A stretch of DNA of 64,000 bases from Vibrio sp. Hep-1b-8 (GCF_006124995.1 NZ_QEWN01000110.1:43040-107039); one strand, 5' to 3'. Counted from the stretch's first letter, positions 50,508 to 59,994 are shown. Program-made: numbers and translations. The notes: generated by a model not told the origin, from the letters alone.

Positions 50508-52547
50508 ATGCTATCGCAACAATTACAGCACTGGTTTAAAGAAATAACGGCTAACAGCCCGTTTTTTTTCGCTATCTTAGATAACCAGCATAATTATGCC
50601 GTGGTTAACGGGCGCTATTGTGATATCGCAGGTCTTACTCCTCCTGAACTGGTTGGTATGAGTGACAGCCAGATCATGGGGCAGCAGTTTTATAATCATC
50701 TCAAGCCTTATTATGATCGCGCTTTTAAAGGCGAATCGATCGAAGCTGAGATGACGATGGGTGATCTCGACTTAGAGACCAGCCTGCATTTCAATATCTC
50801 GCCACTGAATACCGATGGTAAGATTGAGCACATCATCTTTCATGCTCTCGACACCTCTGAAAAACAGATCCTCATTCGCTCTTTGGAAGAGTCAGAAGGT
50901 AAGTTTTCGACTTTGACCTCTCTCGTTCCTGAGGGAATCATGTTAGTGGAAGACGATTGCATCATTTCAGCAAATCCTGCTGCGTTAAGATTACTTGGTT
51001 TTGAGTCGGTACAAGATCTACTCGGAGAAAACCTTTCACGGCTATTTGTCGATGAAAAAACAAAAACGGTTTTTTCTAGCTCATTAGTCAACTCACTCGG
51101 TGAAGCGCCATTAACGTGTCTGACTGGTCCTCGCTGTGGATTTGAACGCAAAGTCCAGCTGTTGGCTGACGCGACAATGATTCTCGGTAGTGATTCTCAG
51201 CTGGTTTTGATCCAAGATGCAGATTCGACACCTAAGAAGCTCTCTCCAACACAGCATGAAGATGCGCATGTTGACTCACTCACTGGCTTGTATAACCGTT
51301 TCGGATTCACCAAACGTTTAGAGCAACTGATCCATAACGACACACCGTTGATCATGCTCTATCTTGATATCGATAACTTCAAAAATATCAACGACTCACT
51401 TGGCCACCATATTGGGGACAAAGTGATCAAGGAAGTCTCTTCTCGTCTTAAGCGCCTTTTACCTCCACATGCGGTTTTAGGGCATTTAGGAGGAGATGAG
51501 TTCGGCATCATACTGCCTGAACCTGATAATAATCGCATGGCAGAAATGCTGTCAGAACGCATTTTCTCTCTCGTGAATCAACCGTTTGATCTACACCACT
51601 TCAGCAAGCGACTTGCGTGCTCTATTGGTAGTGTTGCCTACCCTGGCGATGGCAACGATGCTCGTATCTTGCTACAAAACGCTGACACAGCAATGTATGA
51701 GGCCAAGGATCGTGGTCGCAACCGACTGATCAAATTCAACGATCAGATGAACAAAGAAGCTCGTATGCGCTTATGGCTGGAAATCGAATTACAGAAAGCG
51801 CTGCAACAAAATGGACTTGAGGTGTGGTATCAACCTAAAGTCAATGCGCGAGACTTCAGTATCAATGGCGCTGAAGCACTGATTCGTTGGAAACATCCCG
51901 TAGAAGGCTATATCAGCCCTGGTGCATTTATTCCTGTTGCGGAACGAGCTGGCTTGATCGAACATCTAGGTCGAGTGGTCATGCGCGAGGTCTTTGCCAC
52001 AGTCAAACGCTGGAAGCTGCAAGGTCTTTTACCGGGTCGAGTGGCGATCAACCTCTCCCCTGAACAATTTGGCAACCCTAAGTTAATCGACTACATGGAG
52101 AAGTTGCTGCGCACAACAGAATTAGATCCAAGCTGTATTACTTTTGAGCTGACAGAAAGTGCGGTGATGAGTGATAGTGAGCACACTCTTCAAATGTTGA
52201 ATGCGATTAAGCGACTAGGTTTTGCTCTATCAATCGATGACTTCGGAACGGGCTATTCATCGCTCTCCTACTTAGCGAGATTTCCAATCGATGAACTCAA
52301 AATTGACCGAGCATTTATCTCTGATATTGATGCGCTGCCTAAACAAATCACAGTCATAGAAAATATCATCAATCTAGGTAAATCACTCAATTTGACTGTC
52401 GTCGCCGAAGGTGTAGAGACACAGCAACAAGCGACTCTGCTGTCTAATCTAAACTGTAACTCAATTCAAGGCTTCCACTTCCATCGCCCTCAGCCAAGAC
52501 AAGAGGTTGAAGAGCTATTTGCACAAAATCGTCGCCACAAAAACTAA
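50508..52547 (+). CDS. PAS-GGDEF-EAL protein (c-di-GMP enzyme, RocS-like position)
   Basis: Protein of 679 aa with two PAS-like domains (about 10-110 and 125-235), a GGDEF domain with intact GGDEF (HLGGDEFGIIL) and an EAL domain with EALIRW, NLSPEQF, ELTES, DDFGTGYSSL, KIDRAFI and EGVET all present. Both synthesis and hydrolysis of c-di-GMP are therefore possible. No RxxD inhibitory site precedes GGDEF. No membrane segment is seen, so it is likely cytoplasmic. Start ATG 50508 has GGAAAA suitably placed; TTG 50487 is an alternative. The position between ubiT and ubiU matches V. cholerae RocS as I recall it. Confidence 0.9.
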   Translation: MLSQQLQHWFKEITANSPFFFAILDNQHNYAVVNGRYCDIAGLTPPELVGMSDSQIMGQQFYNHLKPYYDRAFKGESIEAEMTMGDLDLETSLHFNISPLNTDGKIEHIIFHALDTSEKQILIRSLEESEGKFSTLTSLVPEGIMLVEDDCIISANPAALRLLGFESVQDLLGENLSRLFVDEKTKTVFSSSLVNSLGEAPLTCLTGPRCGFERKVQLLADATMILGSDSQLVLIQDADSTPKKLSPTQHEDAHVDSLTGLYNRFGFTKRLEQLIHNDTPLIMLYLDIDNFKNINDSLGHHIGDKVIKEVSSRLKRLLPPHAVLGHLGGDEFGIILPEPDNNRMAEMLSERIFSLVNQPFDLHHFSKRLACSIGSVAYPGDGNDARILLQNADTAMYEAKDRGRNRLIKFNDQMNKEARMRLWLEIELQKALQQNGLEVWYQPKVNARDFSINGAEALIRWKHPVEGYISPGAFIPVAERAGLIEHLGRVVMREVFATVKRWKLQGLLPGRVAINLSPEQFGNPKLIDYMEKLLRTTELDPSCITFELTESAVMSDSEHTLQMLNAIKRLGFALSIDDFGTGYSSLSYLARFPIDELKIDRAFISDIDALPKQITVIENIINLGKSLNLTVVAEGVETQQQATLLSNLNCNSIQGFHFHRPQPRQEVEELFAQNRRHKN

Positions 52548-52661
52548 CCCTAAGTAATTATTTCACTTAGAAACTCACTCAAACCTGCCTTACATCAAAT
52601 TCGCCATTCATAATTCTTCATAAAATGCTCAACAATTTTATGAGACAGTCTGGTAAGAGCA

Positions 52662-53675
52662 ATGGAACTCCTATGCCCTGCAGGTAACTTGCCTGCACTA
52701 AAAACTGCAATTGATTGTGGTGCTGATGCGGTTTACATCGGTTTTAAAGATGATACCAATGCCCGTCACTTTGCGGGTTTAAACTTTACAGGTAAGAAAC
52801 TGGAAAAAGCCGTTCAGTACGTTCATGACCATAAGAAGAAGATTCATGTCGCTCTCAACACTTTCGCTCATCCAGACGGCTTTAGCCGTTGGACCGATGC
52901 GGTCGACCGTGCAGCGGATAATGGCGTAGATGCTCTGATTGTGGCAGATATCGCGGTACTTGATTACGCATCGCAAAAGTACCCTGACTTAGAACTTCAC
53001 TTATCAGTACAGGCCTCGGCAACAAACGTCGCGGCTATCGATTTCTACAAGAACAACTTTAACGTCAAGCGCGTTGTTCTGCCTCGTGTTCTTTCGATTC
53101 ATCAGGTGAAACAGCTATCACGTAATATCACCAGCGATGTCGAACTTGAAGTGTTTGCGTTTGGCAGCCTATGCATCATGTCTGAAGGACGCTGCTATCT
53201 CTCCTCATACATGACTGGAGAATCACCAAACACAGTGGGGGCATGCTCGCCTGCCAAATATGTTCGTTGGCAAGAAACCGATAAAGGGCTTGAGTCTCGC
53301 CTCAACAACATTCTTATTGACCGTTACAGCGAAGGTGAAAATGCAGGTTATCCGACCTTATGTAAAGGCCGTTTCACTGCCGATCTAGAAGAGCAAACCA
53401 AGGCTTATCATGCTTTGGAAGAGCCAACCAGTTTGAACACCCTCTCTATGCTCCCTGAGCTGTTTGCCGCGAACGTAGCCTCGGTAAAAATCGAAGGACG
53501 CCAACGCAGCCCTGCCTACGTGGAGCAGGTAACACGTACTTGGCGAGCCGCTATTGATCGCTATCTCGCAAACCCTGAAGGCTACCAAGTCGAAGCGGCT
53601 TGGGATGCGACTCTAGCAAACGTGTCAGAAGGTAAGCAAACAACACTCGGTGCATACCACCGCAAGTGGCAGTAG
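52662..53675 (+). CDS. ubiU: Ubiquinone anaerobic biosynthesis protein UbiU (U32 family)
   Basis: 4Fe-4S protein (337 aa) that forms a heterodimer with UbiV for oxygen-independent hydroxylation of the ubiquinone ring. Cluster cysteines are Cys171, Cys178, Cys195 and Cys234 (CIMSEGRC, GACSPAKY and LCKGRF), the pattern of E. coli UbiU. It opens MELLCPAGNLPALKTAIDCG. ubiV follows after 20 bp. No convincing FNR box was found in the 114-bp gap upstream. Confidence 0.95.
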   Translation: MELLCPAGNLPALKTAIDCGADAVYIGFKDDTNARHFAGLNFTGKKLEKAVQYVHDHKKKIHVALNTFAHPDGFSRWTDAVDRAADNGVDALIVADIAVLDYASQKYPDLELHLSVQASATNVAAIDFYKNNFNVKRVVLPRVLSIHQVKQLSRNITSDVELEVFAFGSLCIMSEGRCYLSSYMTGESPNTVGACSPAKYVRWQETDKGLESRLNNILIDRYSEGENAGYPTLCKGRFTADLEEQTKAYHALEEPTSLNTLSMLPELFAANVASVKIEGRQRSPAYVEQVTRTWRAAIDRYLANPEGYQVEAAWDATLANVSEGKQTTLGAYHRKWQ

Positions 53676-53695
53676 AGGTCAATATGGAAAAAAAC

Positions 53696-54574
53696 ATGAA
53701 ATACGCGCTTGGCCCACTACTCTATTTCTGGCCAAAGCAGGATGTCGAAGCTTTTTATAATCAGGCTAAAAGCAGTTCAGCAGATATCATTTATTTGGGT
53801 GAAAGTGTTTGCTCTAAACGACGTGAAATGAAACCAAATCATTGGTTTGATATTGCCAAAGAGCTTAATTCTGCTGGCAAACAAGTTGTCCTTTCGACCA
53901 TGGCTCTTCTTGAAGCGCCGAGCGAAGTCAACATCATGAAGAAGTACATCGATAATGGTGACTTCGCGATTGAAGCCAATGACGTTTCTGCAATCCAGCT
54001 AGCCTCTGAGCGTAAGGTACCGTTTGTGGTTGGCCCTGCGGTCAATACTTACAATGCCCACACGCTCAACCTGTTTCTTAAACAGGGCATGATCCGTTGG
54101 TGCATGCCTGTCGAGCTGTCTCGTGAGTGGCTGAGCAAAGTATTAACCCAATGTGATGAGATTGGTATTAAGGATAAGTTCGAGGTCGAAGTCTTCAGTC
54201 ATGGCTACCTACCTTTGGCTTACTCAGCTCGATGCTTTACCGCAAGAGCAGAGAATCGTGCCAAAGACGATTGTGAGACCTGCTGTATTAAATACCCAAC
54301 AGGTATTCAAGTAAGCAGCCAAGAAGGCCAGCAAGTGTTCAACCTGAACGGCATCCAGACTCAATCAGGCTATTGCTATAACCTGATCAACGATCTGCCA
54401 AGTATGCAAGGATTGGTCGATGCCGTACGCCTGAGTCCACTTGGCCTTGATACCTTCTCGCAAGTTGAAAAATTCCGCGCGAACGAGAGTGGTCATAGCC
54501 CAGATCAAATCGATAACCGTCAGTGCAACGGTTACTGGCATCAACTGGCCGGTCTAGAAGTGAAGAACGTCTAG
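53696..54574 (+). CDS. ubiV: Ubiquinone anaerobic biosynthesis protein UbiV (U32 family)
   Basis: Partner of UbiU (292 aa). Starting at ATG 53696 the cluster cysteines fall at Cys39, Cys180, Cys193 and Cys197, the same numbers as in E. coli UbiV, and the length is also the same, which supports this start over ATG 53684 (with AGAGGT upstream) or GTG 53666. Motifs are YLGESVCSKRR and CFTARAENRAKDDCETCC. Followed by a terminator shared with the convergent MATE gene. Confidence 0.95.
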   Translation: MKYALGPLLYFWPKQDVEAFYNQAKSSSADIIYLGESVCSKRREMKPNHWFDIAKELNSAGKQVVLSTMALLEAPSEVNIMKKYIDNGDFAIEANDVSAIQLASERKVPFVVGPAVNTYNAHTLNLFLKQGMIRWCMPVELSREWLSKVLTQCDEIGIKDKFEVEVFSHGYLPLAYSARCFTARAENRAKDDCETCCIKYPTGIQVSSQEGQQVFNLNGIQTQSGYCYNLINDLPSMQGLVDAVRLSPLGLDTFSQVEKFRANESGHSPDQIDNRQCNGYWHQLAGLEVKNV

Positions 54575-54594
54575 TTAAATTTATGACACATGAT

Positions 54595-54617
54595 AAAGGG
54601 CTCAAATGAGCCCTTTT
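54595..54617. terminator. Bidirectional terminator between ubiV and the MATE gene
   Basis: AAAGGGCTC (54595-54603) pairs with GAGCCCTTT (54608-54616) across AAAT, flanked by A-rich and T-rich sequence. Confidence 0.88.
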
Positions 54618-54619
54618 CT

Positions 54620-55957
54620 CTATGCGATGACCTGTTCGGTCGATGTCACTTTTAAGCGCTTGATATCTTTCCACAACATGGTCATAACCACCACACTCAG
54701 GGCTATATTAGATAACGGATACGCAATCCAAATCCCCGGCACACCAAACAACTTAGGCATGATGTATAGGAATGGTAGCTGAATTAACATATTTCCGACC
54801 GTTACAAACATCGCTTTACTACCCTTGTTAATTGCCTGGTAGTAGGCACCCGCTACCACTAGGAAACCATCCAGTGCCAAAGCAAACATATGTAGGCGAA
54901 TACCCAGTACCGTATACTCCACCAGTTGTGCATCTTCCTTATTGAAGACAGAGACAAACTGAGTTGGGAACAGGTTCAATAGTACGACAAACACCACGCC
55001 AACCAGCACCGAGCTGTACATCGCAACCTTAAGTAACTTACGAATGTTATGTTGATTTCTTGCCCCATGGTTGTAACTCACTAAAGGCTGCATACCGTTG
55101 GCGATACCTTCTGCTGTCAGGTAATAAACCGTCACGATATAACCAAGAATTGCATAGGCGCCAATCATCAATTGATCGCCATATTGAGAAAACAGCGCGT
55201 TATGCAGCGCGACCATCATTGAGCCATAGGCGTACATAAAGAAGCTTGATGCGCCAATGGCAAAGATGTTTGGGATCGTCGCTAGCTTTAAGCGTAGATC
55301 TTTCCACTGTAGGCGAAGTTTCGCGTGAGAAGAAAAGAAATATGCAAATCCCAGTAAGGTCACACCCCCCTGAGCGATTGCTGTCGCCAGAGCCGCACCA
55401 GTCAGTTCCCAGCCCCACAATGCAATCAACAGGTAATCCAGCACGATATTGACCACTGCACCCACAACCATCAAAAATGTCGCGATGTTTGGGCTTTCAT
55501 CGTTACGCAGCAAAAATGGCATCGCAATCGAGCCCAAAGTAAAAATACAGGCCCCAATCAAGATATGTAAATATTGTAACCCCAGCTCAAATACTCGGCC
55601 TTCAGCTCCCTGCCAACGAAGAAAATCATCTGCGAACAGATAGAGAACAACCGAGACCACAGGCACCAAAGCGATAAGTAGCAGTAATCCCGTCGCGAGG
55701 ATCTGTTTTGCACCTTGGTTGTCTTTTTTTCCTTGTTGTATCGAAACGAGTGCTCCGGTTCCGACACCAACCAACATACCTAGCCCAAGAATCGAACCAA
55801 TCATAGGCCAAGCGACATTAATGCCAGCCAGTCCATCGGCACCGACATAACGGCCAATAAAGATACCATCAACAACCTGATACAGGCCGTTCACCAGCAT
55901 CGCAGCTACGGTTGGAATTGTGTATTTCCAAAATTGTTTATAAATGGATGTTTGCAT
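54620..55957 (-). CDS. MATE family multidrug efflux transporter
   Basis: Inner-membrane cation-coupled antiporter (445 aa) with about twelve membrane helices in two MATE halves (N-half from YTIPTVAAMLVNGLYQVVDG, C-half with GIANGMQPLVSYNHGA near residue 280). The latter segment is typical of MATE proteins in the DinF/VmrA-like groups. ATG 55957 is preferred over GTG 55969 because GGTGAG then serves as ribosome binding site. A 19-bp operator identical to one before marR lies 12 bp upstream, so the gene is probably repressed by the adjacent MarR protein. Substrates cannot be predicted. Confidence 0.92.
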   Translation of the reverse strand: MQTSIYKQFWKYTIPTVAAMLVNGLYQVVDGIFIGRYVGADGLAGINVAWPMIGSILGLGMLVGVGTGALVSIQQGKKDNQGAKQILATGLLLLIALVPVVSVVLYLFADDFLRWQGAEGRVFELGLQYLHILIGACIFTLGSIAMPFLLRNDESPNIATFLMVVGAVVNIVLDYLLIALWGWELTGAALATAIAQGGVTLLGFAYFFSSHAKLRLQWKDLRLKLATIPNIFAIGASSFFMYAYGSMMVALHNALFSQYGDQLMIGAYAILGYIVTVYYLTAEGIANGMQPLVSYNHGARNQHNIRKLLKVAMYSSVLVGVVFVVLLNLFPTQFVSVFNKEDAQLVEYTVLGIRLHMFALALDGFLVVAGAYYQAINKGSKAMFVTVGNMLIQLPFLYIMPKLFGVPGIWIAYPLSNIALSVVVMTMLWKDIKRLKVTSTEQVIA

Positions 55958-55969
55958 TTTTCTCACCAC

Positions 55970-55988
55970 TAGTTAGCAAGGCTAACTA
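55970..55988. promoter_or_regulatory. MarR operator 1, before the MATE gene
   Basis: TAGTTAGC-AAG-GCTAACTA, a perfect 8-bp inverted repeat with a 3-bp centre, lies just upstream of the MATE ribosome binding site. The identical 19 bp recur at 56439-56457 before marR. Confidence 0.85.
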
Positions 55989-56015
55989 AATAGACAAAAT
56001 TTTTCTGATATTTGG

Positions 56016-56429
56016 TTACTTAAGTGATTTTTCTAGCAAGCTAATCAGTAGACGGCTCTCCGCCTCAGTCAGCTTGTTATTCATTGACTCGGCAATGCTA
56101 CGATAAACCACTTGCTCTAACGACAGGTCCTTAATCACCTGCTCAGTCAGAATGACCCGTTTTGAACGTCCATCTTCGGCACATGAGATGCGCGAGACTA
56201 AACCTTTCTTCTCTAATCTTGCGACCATATTCGACGCTGAAGGCTTACTCACCTGCATCTCTTGAGCTAAATCCGTAATACGAATTCCCTGCTCATGCTC
56301 TTCAATTACCCGTAAGTAATCATATTCATTAAAACTAAGGTTAGATAACGAATCCTCTTTGGCATGGACTCGCCACGCTTTTGAGCAAAATCGCTCTAAC
56401 TCCATCAAGCTATTTTCTAGTGTCATCAT
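56016..56429 (-). CDS. MarR family transcriptional regulator
   Basis: Winged-helix regulator (137 aa). The HTH spans about residues 50-75 (ITDLAQEMQVSKPSASNMVARLEKKG) with the wing RISCAEDGRSKRVILT, the MarR hallmark D-x-R-S-K-R. Start ATG 56429 or 56426. The gene precedes the MATE gene by about 60 bp on the same strand. Identical palindromes in front of both genes indicate autorepression and repression of the pump. The inducer is unknown. Confidence 0.93.
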   Translation of the reverse strand: MMTLENSLMELERFCSKAWRVHAKEDSLSNLSFNEYDYLRVIEEHEQGIRITDLAQEMQVSKPSASNMVARLEKKGLVSRISCAEDGRSKRVILTEQVIKDLSLEQVVYRSIAESMNNKLTEAESRLLISLLEKSLK

Positions 56430-56438
56430 TTACAGATT

Positions 56439-56457
56439 TAGTTAGCAAGGCTAACTA
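56439..56457. promoter_or_regulatory. MarR operator 2, overlapping the marR promoter start
   Basis: Exact copy of the 19-bp palindrome at 55970-55988. It begins where the -10 element ends, so bound repressor would cover the transcription start of marR. Confidence 0.88.
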
Positions 56458-56485
56458 TTTTAGCCTTCATTTTCTCATCAGGCAA
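56457..56485 (-). promoter_or_regulatory. Sigma-70 promoter of marR
   Basis: Minus strand -35 TTGCCT (56480-56485), 17-bp spacer, -10 TAAAAT (56457-56462), directly abutting operator 2. Confidence 0.72.
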
Positions 56486-56515
56486 TAAAAAAGCCGCTGT
56501 TGAACAGCGGCTTTT
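56486..56515 (-). terminator. Terminator of nlpI
   Basis: AAAAGCCGCTGTT (56489-56501) and ACAGCGGCTTTT (56504-56515) pair, followed on the minus strand by T residues. It lies 15 bp after the nlpI stop and abuts the marR promoter. Confidence 0.9.
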
Positions 56516-56529
56516 CAAGTTTCAGACTA

Positions 56530-57453
56530 TCAGTGGCTATTTTTCGCCTGTATAGCTTTCTCTTTGTTCTTAGCTAAATGCTCAGCCTTAACCTGGTTGT
56601 AGATACGGTTGAGCTCAAGGAAAGAGTATCTATGCTCAACATATTCAAAGACGTTAAACGAGATTGCGAGTTTATAAAGTGAAATAGCGCTCGCGTAGTC
56701 ACCTTCCGTTTGATAACGCTTACCAAGGTAGAAGTAGGCTTCCGTTAAACGCTGAGCCAATACGGTATTGTCCCGCGTACCGGCTAAGATAGCTTTAAAT
56801 GCCTGATCTTCAGTGACGTCGCCCAGGGTGATCGCAACCAGTACCCACCCCCACTGCTCATCACGAACCTGGTAGCTGTCAATCAGCTCTTGGCGAGCAA
56901 TCTGTGGCTCTTTTTCCATCTTAATGATGTAACGCCATAGCGCTCTAAATGGGTCACTCGGATCTTCAAGATAGTGCTTCTGCATATCTTCCAAAGCTAA
57001 GTCGATACGATCGCCATAGTAAAGGGCAATAGCACGATTTCGTGCGGCATATGAGTTATCTGGCGCGAGTTCAAGAGTCGAGTCGAACGCATCATAAGCG
57101 GCATCAAACTCACCGACTTGGGTGAAATAAACACCAAGTAGGTTAAACAGATCTGGCTGAGCAGGGTTAAGCGCTAGCGACTGGTTGTAATCGAGTCTTG
57201 CAAGATCTCTCAGACCAACACTGTCGTAGTAATTACCGCGCTCAAAAAGCATCTTGGCACGAATGTCATTAGAAAGATCTGGTCTCTGCAGGAGTTGCGA
57301 CAAACGCGCAATCTGCACTTCTTGTTGAACACTTGCTTGTAAAGGAACCGCCATTGGTGGATATAACCACTGAGCGTCGTTGCTTGAGGTAGATGCACAG
57401 CCCGCTGTAATCAACAGAGCAAGGCTAAGGCTAGCGGTTTGAAACCATTTCAC
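56530..57453 (-). CDS. nlpI: TPR lipoprotein NlpI
   Basis: Outer-membrane lipoprotein (307 aa) that scaffolds peptidoglycan hydrolases and the Prc protease in E. coli. Signal MKWFQTASLSLALLITAGC with lipobox ITAGC; TPR units follow (ARLDYNQSLALNPAQPDLFNLLG and EFDAAYDAFDSTLELAPDNSYA near residues 80-140, and a late repeat near 240-275). It is separated from pnp by a terminator and keeps the pnp-nlpI order of E. coli. deaD, the next gene in E. coli, is absent here. Confidence 0.95.
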   Translation of the reverse strand: MKWFQTASLSLALLITAGCASTSSNDAQWLYPPMAVPLQASVQQEVQIARLSQLLQRPDLSNDIRAKMLFERGNYYDSVGLRDLARLDYNQSLALNPAQPDLFNLLGVYFTQVGEFDAAYDAFDSTLELAPDNSYAARNRAIALYYGDRIDLALEDMQKHYLEDPSDPFRALWRYIIKMEKEPQIARQELIDSYQVRDEQWGWVLVAITLGDVTEDQAFKAILAGTRDNTVLAQRLTEAYFYLGKRYQTEGDYASAISLYKLAISFNVFEYVEHRYSFLELNRIYNQVKAEHLAKNKEKAIQAKNSH

Positions 57454-57499
57454 AGATCAGTACTCCTGTTACTGGGTTTTCACCCAGAGTCATCCGCAT

Positions 57500-57527
57500 T
57501 AAAAAAGGGAGCTTAATGCTCCCTTTA
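57500..57527 (-). terminator. Terminator between pnp and nlpI
   Basis: AAAGGGAGC (57504-57512) pairs with GCTCCCTTT (57518-57526), loop TTAAT, followed on the minus strand by T6. Confidence 0.85.
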
Positions 57528-57573
57528 TAACATGCTTTTAGCGTATTAGGCTAATTCGCCTGGTCCGCTCGCA

Positions 57574-59706
57574 TTATGCGTCTGAAGCAGGTTTCTCTTC
57601 AGCTGCAGCTTCTTCAGTCTTTTCAACCGCTTCTTTCATGCTTAGACGAACGCGGCCCTGACGGTCGATTTCAAGAACTTTAACTTGAACTTCTTGACCT
57701 TCAGCCAGGTAGTCAGACACTTTCTCTACACGCTTGTCAGCGATTTGAGAAATGTGTACCAGACCATCTTTACCTGGAAGAATCGTTACAAATGCACCGA
57801 AGTCAGCAAGACGAGCAACTTTACCTGTATAGATACGACCTACTTCAACTTCAGCAGTGATCTCTTCGATACGACGGATAGCTTCTTTAGCTGCAGTACC
57901 TTCAGTTGCTGCAATCTTGATTGTACCATCATCTTCGATTTCGATAGTAGTACCAGTCTCTTCAGTTAGAGCACGGATAACTGCACCACCTTTACCGATA
58001 ACGTCTTTGATCTTCTCAGCACTGATCTTCATTGTGTGAATACGCGGAGCGAACTCAGAGATATCTTCACGAGCACCAGAAATCGCTTCATCCATTACAG
58101 ATAGGATGTGCTTACGTGCACCTTGCGCTTGGTTAAGAGCAATCTGCATGATCTCTTTAGTGATACCTTCGATCTTGATATCCATCTGTAGCGCAGTGAT
58201 ACCTTCGTTAGTACCAGCGACTTTAAAGTCCATGTCACCTAGGTGGTCTTCGTCACCAAGGATGTCAGAAAGAACAACGAAATCGTCGCCTTCTTTAACC
58301 AGACCCATTGCGATACCAGCAACAGACGCTTTAATTGGAACACCAGCATCCATAAGAGCCAGAGAAGTACCACATACAGAAGCCATTGAAGAAGAACCGT
58401 TAGATTCTGTGATTTCTGATACAACACGTACAGTGTATGGGAACTCGTCTACAGATGGCATTACTGCAGCAATACCACGCTTAGCCAGTTTACCGTGGCC
58501 GATTTCACGACGCTTAGGAGAACCTACAAAACCCGTTTCGCCTACACAGTATGGAGGGAAGTTGTAGTGTAGTAGGAAGTGATCTTTACGCTCACCAGTT
58601 AGCTCGTCGATGATTTGAGCATCACGCTGCGTACCTAGAGTCGCAGTTACAAGCGCCTGAGTCTCACCACGAGTGAATAGTGAAGAACCGTGAGTACGTG
58701 GAAGAACGCCAGTACGAACGTCCAGAGCACGAACCATGTCTTTCTCACGACCGTCGATACGTGGGTTACCAGCGATGATGCTGCGACGTACAACTGTCTT
58801 CTCTAGATCGTGGAAGATAGTGTGGATTTCTTTAGTGTTCGCTTCTGGATCTTCAGCTAGTAGCACTTCGTTAACTTCTGCCGCGATCTCGTGGATACGA
58901 CCGTAACGAGCCATCTTCTCAGTGATTTGGTACGCTTCAACAAGCTTAGCTTCTGCAAGTTCTGCAATCTTAGCTACAAGTGCTGTGTTCTCTTCTGGAG
59001 CAACCCAATCCCAAGCTGGAGTAGCAACTTCTGCTGCGAACTCGTTGATTGCGTTGATAACAGCTTGCTGTTGATCGTGGCCGTAAACAACTGCTGCAAG
59101 CATCTCTTCTTCAGTTAGGTTGTCAGCTTCTGATTCAACCATTAGAACTGCAGATTCCGTACCCGCAACAACAAGGTCAAGCTTAGATGTTTCTAGCTCA
59201 GTGTTGCTTGGGTTTAGTACTAGTTGACCGTCAATGTGACCAACACGTGCAGCACCAATAGGACCGTTGAATGGGATACCAGAGATAGCTAGCGCTGCTG
59301 AAGTACCGATCATAGTTACGATATCAGGTTGAACGTCTGGGTTTACAGACATAACCGTAGCGATTACTTGAACTTCGTTTTTAAACGCATCTGGGAATAG
59401 AGGGCGAATTGGACGGTCGATTAGACGAGCAGTCAGAGTTTCACCTTCAGATGGACGACCTTCACGCTTGAAGAAACCGCCAGGGATTTTACCTGCAGCG
59501 TAAGTACGCTCTTGGTAGTTAACTGTCAGAGGGAAGAAGTCTTGACCTTCAACCGCTTCTTTTTTACCTACAACAGAAACGAATACTGCTGTGTCATCCA
59601 TAGTTACCATAACGGCAGCTGTAGCTTGACGAGCGATAACGCCAGTTTCTAGAGTAACTGTGTGGTTACCGTACTGGAACGTTTTAACAACTGGTTTTTC
59701 GAACAT
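57574..59706 (-). CDS. pnp: Polyribonucleotide nucleotidyltransferase (PNPase)
   Basis: Phosphorolytic 3'-5' exoribonuclease (710 aa) of the RNA degradosome. Two RNase PH domains (about 1-140 and 310-540) flank a helical domain; the second contains [24 protein letters not shown] ([16 protein letters not shown] near residue 560) and S1 ([18 protein letters not shown] near residue 622) follow. RBS AAAGGAAT precedes ATG 59706. Its leader holds hairpins like those through which E. coli PNPase represses itself after RNase III cutting. Confidence 0.98.
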   Translation of the reverse strand: MFEKPVVKTFQYGNHTVTLETGVIARQATAAVMVTMDDTAVFVSVVGKKEAVEGQDFFPLTVNYQERTYAAGKIPGGFFKREGRPSEGETLTARLIDRPIRPLFPDAFKNEVQVIATVMSVNPDVQPDIVTMIGTSAALAISGIPFNGPIGAARVGHIDGQLVLNPSNTELETSKLDLVVAGTESAVLMVESEADNLTEEEMLAAVVYGHDQQQAVINAINEFAAEVATPAWDWVAPEENTALVAKIAELAEAKLVEAYQITEKMARYGRIHEIAAEVNEVLLAEDPEANTKEIHTIFHDLEKTVVRRSIIAGNPRIDGREKDMVRALDVRTGVLPRTHGSSLFTRGETQALVTATLGTQRDAQIIDELTGERKDHFLLHYNFPPYCVGETGFVGSPKRREIGHGKLAKRGIAAVMPSVDEFPYTVRVVSEITESNGSSSMASVCGTSLALMDAGVPIKASVAGIAMGLVKEGDDFVVLSDILGDEDHLGDMDFKVAGTNEGITALQMDIKIEGITKEIMQIALNQAQGARKHILSVMDEAISGAREDISEFAPRIHTMKISAEKIKDVIGKGGAVIRALTEETGTTIEIEDDGTIKIAATEGTAAKEAIRRIEEITAEVEVGRIYTGKVARLADFGAFVTILPGKDGLVHISQIADKRVEKVSDYLAEGQEVQVKVLEIDRQGRVRLSMKEAVEKTEEAAAEEKPASDA

Positions 59707-59720
59707 TGTTATTCCTTTCT

Positions 59721-59736
59721 CTAAGCACGTGCTTAG
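59721..59736 (-). promoter_or_regulatory. 16-bp palindrome next to the pnp ribosome binding site
   Basis: CTAAGCACGTGCTTAG is a perfect inverted repeat ending about 15 bp before the pnp start. As RNA it would fold to a six-bp stem with ACGU loop immediately before the ribosome binding site, a position suited to translational control. Confidence 0.6.
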
Positions 59737-59770
59737 ATTGAGTTAATTAAATTACTCAAGGCATTACGAA

Positions 59771-59821
59771 TCGCGACTAGTAAAAGAATACTGCGGAGCA
59801 ATAGCCTTTTAATAGTCGCGA
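59771..59821 (-). promoter_or_regulatory. Long leader hairpin of pnp, probable RNase III target
   Basis: Bases 59771-59786 (TCGCGACTAGTAAAAG) pair with 59806-59821 (CTTTTAATAGTCGCGA), 15 of 16 pairs with one internal mismatch and a 19-nt loop. In E. coli the pnp leader contains such a stem that RNase III cuts to start autoregulation. The position between rpsO and pnp is the same; the role here is inferred. Confidence 0.7.
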
Positions 59822-59941
59822 CCTTTTGGCCGACATCGGTGACTGTAATGCAAAAAGTAATGTGGAGATAAAACCACTAAGGTGGTTATAGCCGGACGTA
59901 GTATAAACTACTTAGCAGAGGTTTGGCACAATTTAGGCAAC

Positions 59942-59967
59942 AAAAAAGGGGCATATAGCCCCTTTTT
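59942..59967 (-). terminator. Terminator of rpsO
   Basis: AAAAAAGGGGC then ATATA then GCCCCTTTTT, about 30 bp past the rpsO stop. Readthrough into pnp is likely partial, as in E. coli. Confidence 0.9.
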
Positions 59968-59994
59968 CGACAAACTGTTCTATGCAGCCGCTGA

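Noticed and set aside
52548..52661. FNR box upstream of ubiU
   Set aside because: Only a half site (ATCAA near 52608) is present; the other arm does not match TTGAT.
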